Assembly: GCA_035543875.1 (NCBI GenBank) | Contig: DATKIY010000010.1 | Span: 1 to 10,473, forward strand | Direction of reading: 5' to 3' | Length of the DNA stretch: 10,473 bases | Source: DATKIY01 sp035543875 | Lineage (GTDB): Bacteria; Actinomycetota; Actinomycetes; JAHEKZ01 | Notes under the pieces: model-generated | Databases searched by the model: none | The model's input: only the letters and a program-made list of their open reading frames with translations | Told to the model about the DNA's origin: nothing | In this document: piece by piece, positions 6,848 to 10,473 of the stretch | How the letters are laid out: each line of letters opens with the position of its first letter | Numbering within the stretch: the stretch's first letter is position 1 | Made by a program: the position numbers and the translations under genes

Positions 6848-8289
6848 GACAGCTCCCCCGACTCTGCGACGAGCACGAACAAGTCATTGACGTTGGTCCC
6901 TGTGTGGCCGGTGGACACCGCTGCATTCAGTGCCTTGCAGACTGCACTCGAACGCTGGGCGGCTAGCCCCGACAGTACGTCGACACCGCGCGCCTCAGCC
7001 AGGTCCATCGTCGATCCGTCCACCAGTCCACCCGCGAGTTCGGTGCCACCATCTGACCCGTCGGTGTCGAGGAAAAGCGCGGCAGCGCGGTGGTTGCGTA
7101 GCGCAGACGCTGCGGACAGTGCTGCGTGTTGGTTCGGCCCTCCCTGGCTGAACGCCTCGGGTGAGTCGACAGTGACCACGGATTCGCCACCACAACCAAG
7201 CAGCATGACGGGCTGGGTGTGGCCCTCGGTCAGCTTTGAGATCAATCGATGAGCGAGTCGAGGTCCCACCTCATCGGCTGCGCCTTCGACCTCTTCTGTA
7301 ACGACCACCGGGCGGAAGCCCAAGGATTGCGCAGCGTCAGCCATGGCGGCGACGGTCGAAGCGCCATCAGCAAGCATGACGGTCTGCGGTTCGTTGGCCA
7401 GGGTTGGCGTGGGCAGATCAGCTTCCAGATGCGCCCGGACACTGGATGGAATCTTGTCCCAAAGCTTGGAGGACGAAAGAACAGACTTAGCTTTGGCTGA
7501 CGTCGCGCTGTCTTGAACCGTCGGGTCGGTGACGACATCTAGCTGGCTACCTGCAACATCCGACACCGTGAGGTTGACGACCGTCGCAGGTGCAGCAGCG
7601 AGCGCCACTCGACCGCCCTTTACCTTCGAAACGGATTTGCGAACCGCGTTGATCTCGTCAATGGCCAAGCCGCTGGACAGCAGGAGCTGGTGCAAGGTGC
7701 GTTTGTCGGTAGCGGATACCCCTTCAGCAGGGAGCGAAGCCAGCGCCGAACTGCCACCGGTAAAGCACGCCAGCACTAGGTCTTCGGAACCTGCGTTCTG
7801 CGCCATGGCCAAGATTCGCTTAGCGGCTTCGATGCTGCGTTCACTGGGCAGCGGATGATCAGCGTGGATGACCTCAATGTGCGAAAGCGCGACTAGGTCG
7901 GGGTCGCGCACGGCCACCACTCCGCCGGCGATCCGCCTACCGAAAATCGCCTCGAGCGCTGCAGCTATCGGGTAGCTGGCTTTACCAGCGCCGAGCACCC
8001 AAATCCGTGAAGTTGGCGTGAGTTGGTACTCGCGTGTTCCCACTCTGACGGTGTTGGTTGCTGGCACATAGTTGACCTGCCTGCTGGTCGCGGCGCCTGG
8101 ATCTGCGGCCATCAGACCGGCAACGGCCACTTGCAACGCTGCCCGACGAAGTTGCGCGCATGGCCCGGCGAGCAATCCCGGTGACGCGTCCACCAGCTTT
8201 GCCACTCGCTCGGCTGTGACACTCGACAGGTCCGCGTCGGTAGGCGCAGTACGGCCAGGTGGCTGGGCCGATACTTCCGTGTTCGACAT
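6844..8289 (-). CDS. DUF4147/MOFRL family glycerate 2-kinase-like protein
   Basis: Family members phosphorylate D-glycerate at C2 with ATP, giving 2-phosphoglycerate, the enolase substrate; this fits the gene just upstream. Counting from the ATG at 8289, the protein has 481 residues. An N-terminal DUF4147 domain carries WVLGAGKAS (Lys103), HADHPLPSE, FTGGSSAL (176-183), INAVRKSVSKVKGG and SDVAGS (243-248). A C-terminal MOFRL domain carries LDTDGSDGGTELAGGLVDG and TGHTGTNVNDL. Several family motifs are altered: SGGGSAL is TGGSSAL, SDVxGD is SDVAGS, the ASGPT stretch is VTDPT, and GRGGRNQE is SQGGPNQH. Activity is therefore likely but substrate and efficiency are open. I chose the ATG at 8289 because CGGAG (8300-8296) lies six bases upstream. 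A GTG at 8307 would overlap the enolase stop as GTGA and add six residues, but lacks a clear ribosome binding site. The stop overlaps the ATPase start. Confidence 0.88.
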   Translation of the reverse strand: MSNTEVSAQPPGRTAPTDADLSSVTAERVAKLVDASPGLLAGPCAQLRRAALQVAVAGLMAADPGAATSRQVNYVPATNTVRVGTREYQLTPTSRIWVLGAGKASYPIAAALEAIFGRRIAGGVVAVRDPDLVALSHIEVIHADHPLPSERSIEAAKRILAMAQNAGSEDLVLACFTGGSSALASLPAEGVSATDKRTLHQLLLSSGLAIDEINAVRKSVSKVKGGRVALAAAPATVVNLTVSDVAGSQLDVVTDPTVQDSATSAKAKSVLSSSKLWDKIPSSVRAHLEADLPTPTLANEPQTVMLADGASTVAAMADAAQSLGFRPVVVTEEVEGAADEVGPRLAHRLISKLTEGHTQPVMLLGCGGESVVTVDSPEAFSQGGPNQHAALSAASALRNHRAAALFLDTDGSDGGTELAGGLVDGSTMDLAEARGVDVLSGLAAQRSSAVCKALNAAVSTGHTGTNVNDLFVLVAESGELS

Positions 8290-8303
8290 GTCCGGCTCCG
8301 AAA

Positions 8304-9584
8304 TCACCGAGCGCTAGGTCCGAAGACGTTGCCTGCGTACTTTGCCTGTGCGCCGAGCTCTTCCTCAATTTGTAGGAGGCGGTTGTACTTCGCCGTACGT
8401 TCACCACGCACCGGCGCCCCCGTCTTGATTTGTCCTGCACCGAGCGCAACCACAAGATCAGCGATGATGGGGTCCTCTGTCTCCCCCGACCGCTCGGACA
8501 CCACGACGCTGTAGCCATTGTGGAACGCCATGGTTGCGGCGTCCCACGCTTCGGAGAGAGTGCCGATCTGATTCACCTTCCACAGCAACGAGTTCGCCGA
8601 ACCCGATTCGAGGCCGCGCGCAAGTCGAGCAGGGTTAGTCGTGAATAAGTCGTCTCCAACAATTTGGATTCCGCTTGCCTCAGTAATTGCCGCAAACCCT
8701 TCGAAGTCTTCCTCCTGCAGCGGGTCTTCGATCGTTACCAGGTCAAAGTCCTCGATCAGCTGCAGATAGCGCGCTATGAGTCCATCGCGGTCAAGGACTT
8801 TGCCGGCCAGTGTGTAGCGGTCGGTTCCTGGGTCGTACCAGTGCGATGCTGCGCAGTCGAGCCCGTAGGAGATCGAATGCGCCCACCCAGACTTGTCAAC
8901 GGCTTCGTGCAGCAGCTCCAATGCCTCGTCTGGTGAGGAGATCGGCGGCGCAAACCCCCCTTCGTCGCCAGTGTTCAGTGCCACCTTGCCAAACCGTGCC
9001 AACAGGATTCCAGCCAGTACTAGGTTGACCTCCGTTGAGATTTGAAGTGACTCCAACATGCTCGTCGCCCCGACCGGCAAGATGATGAACTCCTGGAAGT
9101 CAAGGTCGTTGGATGCATGACGACCGCCATTGATGAGGTTGACCAGCGGCACCGGGAGGACGTGGGCGTCCGCGCTCAGGTGGCGATAGAGCGGGCGGTC
9201 CCCCGCTGCAGCCGCAGCACGTGCACCAGCAAGTGAGACACCAAGGAGTGCGTTGGCACCCAGTGCAGACTTGTCTGAGGTTCCGTCGAGCTCGATCAGC
9301 CTGGCGTCAAGCTCGCGCTGCGACTCGACCGACGTGCCAACTAACGCCGGGGCCAATACCTCATTGACGTTTCTGACCGCCGAGAGCACCCCAAAACCTC
9401 CGAAACGCGATCCCCCATCGCGCAGCTCATGCGCCTCGTTGGAGCCGGTGGAGCGGCCACTCGGTACGTCGGCGCGCACCACAACTCGGCCACCAGCTAC
9501 CGCCAAGTCGACCTGCACCGTCGGCAACCCTCGGCAGTCGAGGACCTCACGTGCGCGAACGGAGGTGATCGTAAGGTCGGTCAT
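8304..9584 (-). CDS. Enolase (phosphopyruvate hydratase) paralogue with a His-to-Glu active-site change
   Basis: Enolases interconvert 2-phosphoglycerate and PEP in the cytoplasm. The 426 residues are a full family length. Most catalytic positions are present: the flexible loop PSGRSTG (41-47), His156 in INGGRHA, Glu165 in QEF, Glu208 in GDEGG, the Mg ligands Asp243 (LDCAAS), Glu286 (IEDP) and Asp311 (GDDLF), the catalytic base Lys336 (LLWKVNQIG), Arg365-Ser366 and Lys387 (IKTGAP). The notable exception is Glu364 (GAG at 8495-8493), where enolases normally have His in S-H-R-S-G-E-T. DSRG is also DCRG, and the SGASTG loop carries Arg44. It is probably not the housekeeping glycolytic enolase: it sits in a catabolic operon directly before a glycerate kinase-like gene and is coupled to the regulator by ATGA. 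It may make PEP from 2-phosphoglycerate, or dehydrate a related 2-phospho-3-hydroxy acid. Membership of the family is certain; the exact substrate is not. Confidence 0.92.
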   Translation of the reverse strand: MTDLTITSVRAREVLDCRGLPTVQVDLAVAGGRVVVRADVPSGRSTGSNEAHELRDGGSRFGGFGVLSAVRNVNEVLAPALVGTSVESQRELDARLIELDGTSDKSALGANALLGVSLAGARAAAAAGDRPLYRHLSADAHVLPVPLVNLINGGRHASNDLDFQEFIILPVGATSMLESLQISTEVNLVLAGILLARFGKVALNTGDEGGFAPPISSPDEALELLHEAVDKSGWAHSISYGLDCAASHWYDPGTDRYTLAGKVLDRDGLIARYLQLIEDFDLVTIEDPLQEEDFEGFAAITEASGIQIVGDDLFTTNPARLARGLESGSANSLLWKVNQIGTLSEAWDAATMAFHNGYSVVVSERSGETEDPIIADLVVALGAGQIKTGAPVRGERTAKYNRLLQIEEELGAQAKYAGNVFGPSAR

Positions 9585-10300
9585 GGTGACTGAAACTCCC
9601 TGCTTGTGGTGTGAGCGCTCGGATCCCCGGCGAACTCGTCGGGTGGTTCTGCGGGCAGACTCAGGCGAGCGGCTGCCTCGTGCATGTGATGGTCGATCAG
9701 CTGCTTCACCTGTGACTCGTCACCAGTGCGGATCGCGGAGAGGATTTCCTCGTGCTCGGTGACAACGCTGTCCCTAATCGGGTAAAAGCGTTCAAGTCGG
9801 ATCAGACAGAGCCGAGTTTCCGCAGCTAGCGTGCGAAACATCCGTTGCAGTCGCTCGCTGTGCGATCGGTCCACGATGGTGGCGTGAAACTCCAGGTCGA
9901 TCTCGACGACTTCTGCCCAGCTCGATGCAGCGGCTCCACGAAGTCGCTCAAGGACTACATCAATGGCCGCCATGTCGTCTAGGTCTCCGCGACGGGCTAC
10001 TAGCACGGCGGCAGCCTTCTCCACCGCAGCACGTGCGAGGTAGATGTCCTTGGCATCGTCGTCGTCTAGTTCGACAACGAAGACACCGCGGTTGCGCTCG
10101 CTACGAAGCAGACCTTCCTGGATCAAACGTTGCATCGCTTCGCGGACGGGTCCACGACTTACCTGCAGCTGCCGAGCGAGCTCGACCTCTGCCAGCTGGT
10201 GATGCGGGGGGAAGGTGCCGTTAAGGATCCCCTCACGGATCTGATCCGCGATGAGTTCCGGAGTCGACTGGAGGCGAAGTGGTTGCAGGCTGCTCACCAC
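9581..10300 (-). CDS. GntR-family transcriptional regulator, FadR subfamily (FCD ligand-binding domain)
   Basis: Likely metabolite-responsive DNA-binding regulator of the operon it heads. The 239 residues match the usual FadR-subfamily length. Residues about 10-75 form the GntR winged helix, with IREGILNGTFPPHHQLAEVELA and the recognition-helix signature VSRGPVREAMQRL (48-59), then the wing GLLRSERNRGVFV. Residues about 82-215 form the all-helical FCD domain. Its likely metal/ligand ligands are Asp135 and His139 (EIDLEFHATI), His183 (TEHEEI) and His205 or His207 (DHHMHEA). Members of this class usually repress sugar-acid, amino-acid or organic-acid catabolic operons until a small carboxylate binds; that role is inferred here from gene order. 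The GTG start is supported by GGAGG and by an in-frame stop just upstream. The stop overlaps the enolase ATG (ATGA), so regulator and enzymes are translated from one message. No operator could be assigned. Confidence 0.93.
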   Translation of the reverse strand: MVSSLQPLRLQSTPELIADQIREGILNGTFPPHHQLAEVELARQLQVSRGPVREAMQRLIQEGLLRSERNRGVFVVELDDDDAKDIYLARAAVEKAAAVLVARRGDLDDMAAIDVVLERLRGAAASSWAEVVEIDLEFHATIVDRSHSERLQRMFRTLAAETRLCLIRLERFYPIRDSVVTEHEEILSAIRTGDESQVKQLIDHHMHEAAARLSLPAEPPDEFAGDPSAHTTSREFQSP

Positions 10301-10349
10301 CCGTACTCACCTCCAGCGTCACTCCCAGGCACCCGATCCCGAGGAAACT
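10301..10349. other. Short intergenic gap before the regulator; no terminator or clear promoter seen
   Basis: These 49 bases separate the PhoX-like stop from the GTG start of the GntR gene. On the minus strand they end with the ribosome binding site GGAGG. I see no hairpin followed by a T-run and no convincing -35/-10 pair. Either the operon promoter lies inside the 3' end of the phosphatase-like gene, or transcription reads through from it. Confidence 0.5.
10310..10314 (-). promoter_or_regulatory. Ribosome binding site of the GntR gene
   Basis: Reading the minus strand, GGAGG occupies 10314-10310, nine bases before the GTG at 10300. An in-frame TGA at 10309-10307 overlaps this site, so translation cannot start further upstream. 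This fixes the start at GTG 10300 or the adjacent GTG 10297. Confidence 0.75.
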
Positions 10350-10473
10350 TCACAAGCCCAGCGAGGACCAGTCGCCGGAAATGGCGCAGGTGATCCCGGG
10401 TACCTGGATGTTGACGAACAGCCACTGCCCATCAGGAGAGAACGTCGGACCAGCGAACTCGGAGAACCCAATT
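10350..10473 (-). CDS. C-terminal end of a PhoX/DUF839-like alkaline phosphatase family protein (partial)
   Basis: A minus-strand frame is open from the window edge (first complete codon at 10472-10470) to a TGA at 10352-10350, giving the last 40 residues of a protein. It contains EFAGPTFSPDGQWLFVNIQ followed by PGITCAISGDW. This resembles the C-terminal signature of PhoX-type (DUF839) secreted phosphatases, where an EFAG..FSPDG..LFVN.Q.PG stretch precedes a final I.GPW-like end. Family members are calcium-dependent, usually Tat-exported phosphatases. Only the tail is visible, so neither catalytic residues nor export signal can be checked. It is co-oriented with the operon below, and its stop lies 49 bases before the regulator start. 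A different beta-propeller protein with an SPDG repeat is the main alternative. Confidence 0.68.
   Translation of the reverse strand, partial: IGFSEFAGPTFSPDGQWLFVNIQVPGITCAISGDWSSLGL

Larger units (their letters stand above)
1..10300 (-). other. Single translationally coupled catabolic operon: regulator, enolase, kinase, ABC importer, flavoenzyme, aminotransferase
   Basis: Nine minus-strand genes follow one another without usable intergenic space. ATGA overlaps occur at 9584-9581, 6847-6844, 5699-5696, 4566-4563, 3727-3724 and 1189-1186. The enolase/kinase junction is a GTGA overlap or a 14-base gap, depending on the start. The permease/oxidoreductase junction has one base between stop and start. 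No internal terminator or promoter was seen. The operon continues past base 1. Co-transcription is inferred from spacing and orientation. Confidence 0.85.

Noticed and set aside
7982..8518. A 178-residue minus-strand open frame spanning the enolase/kinase junction
   Set aside because: It overlaps two well-supported genes in another frame and shows an Arg/Ser-rich shadow composition.
10387..10406. Imperfect palindrome with CAGGT/ACCTG arms around CCCGGG as a GntR operator
   Set aside because: The CCCGGG core is off-centre by one base relative to the arms, the site lies in coding sequence, and no second copy was noticed; chance is likely in GC-rich DNA. A search for the FadR-type TnGTnnnACnA pattern here gave no match.

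Overview
This looks like a GC-rich (about 60% by eye) bacterial chromosome segment, most likely from an actinobacterium. The clues are the codon choice, a lipoprotein-type solute-binding protein, GTG starts next to strong GGAGG-type ribosome binding sites, and very tight gene packing. All recognisable genes lie on the minus strand, so the window reads biologically from 10473 down to 1. No RNA gene, mobile element, repeat array or CRISPR was found, and no stretch over 300 bases lacks a gene.

Layout in transcription order: (a) the last 40 codons of a PhoX/DUF839-type secreted phosphatase-like protein (10473-10350); (b) a 49-base gap; (c) a GntR regulator of the FadR/FCD class (10300-9581); (d) an enolase paralogue (9584-8304); (e) a DUF4147/MOFRL glycerate 2-kinase-like protein (8289-6844); (f) a complete Pot-type ABC importer, with ATPase (6847-5696), lipoprotein binding protein (5699-4563), and permeases (4566-3724 and 3727-2804); (g) a phytoene-dehydrogenase/PYROXD2-like FAD oxidoreductase (2802-1186); (h) a class III PLP aminotransferase (1189 to beyond base 1, C-terminus missing). 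Nearly every junction from the regulator to the aminotransferase is a 4-base ATGA stop/start overlap, so this reads as one translationally coupled operon.

The gene set suggests uptake of a small, probably amine-containing, compound by the ABC importer. The flavoenzyme and aminotransferase would oxidise and deaminate it. The kinase and enolase would then phosphorylate and dehydrate a glycerate-like intermediate (glycerate to 2-phosphoglycerate to PEP, or an analogue), under control of the ligand-sensing GntR protein. No characterised pathway with this exact set comes to mind.

Three proteins depart from their family signatures. The enolase has Glu instead of the active-site His of the SHRSGET motif. 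The kinase has several altered catalytic motifs. The binding protein lacks the polyamine-contacting residues of PotD. Together they hint that the pathway substrate is not the textbook one. The substrate itself cannot be read from this sequence.
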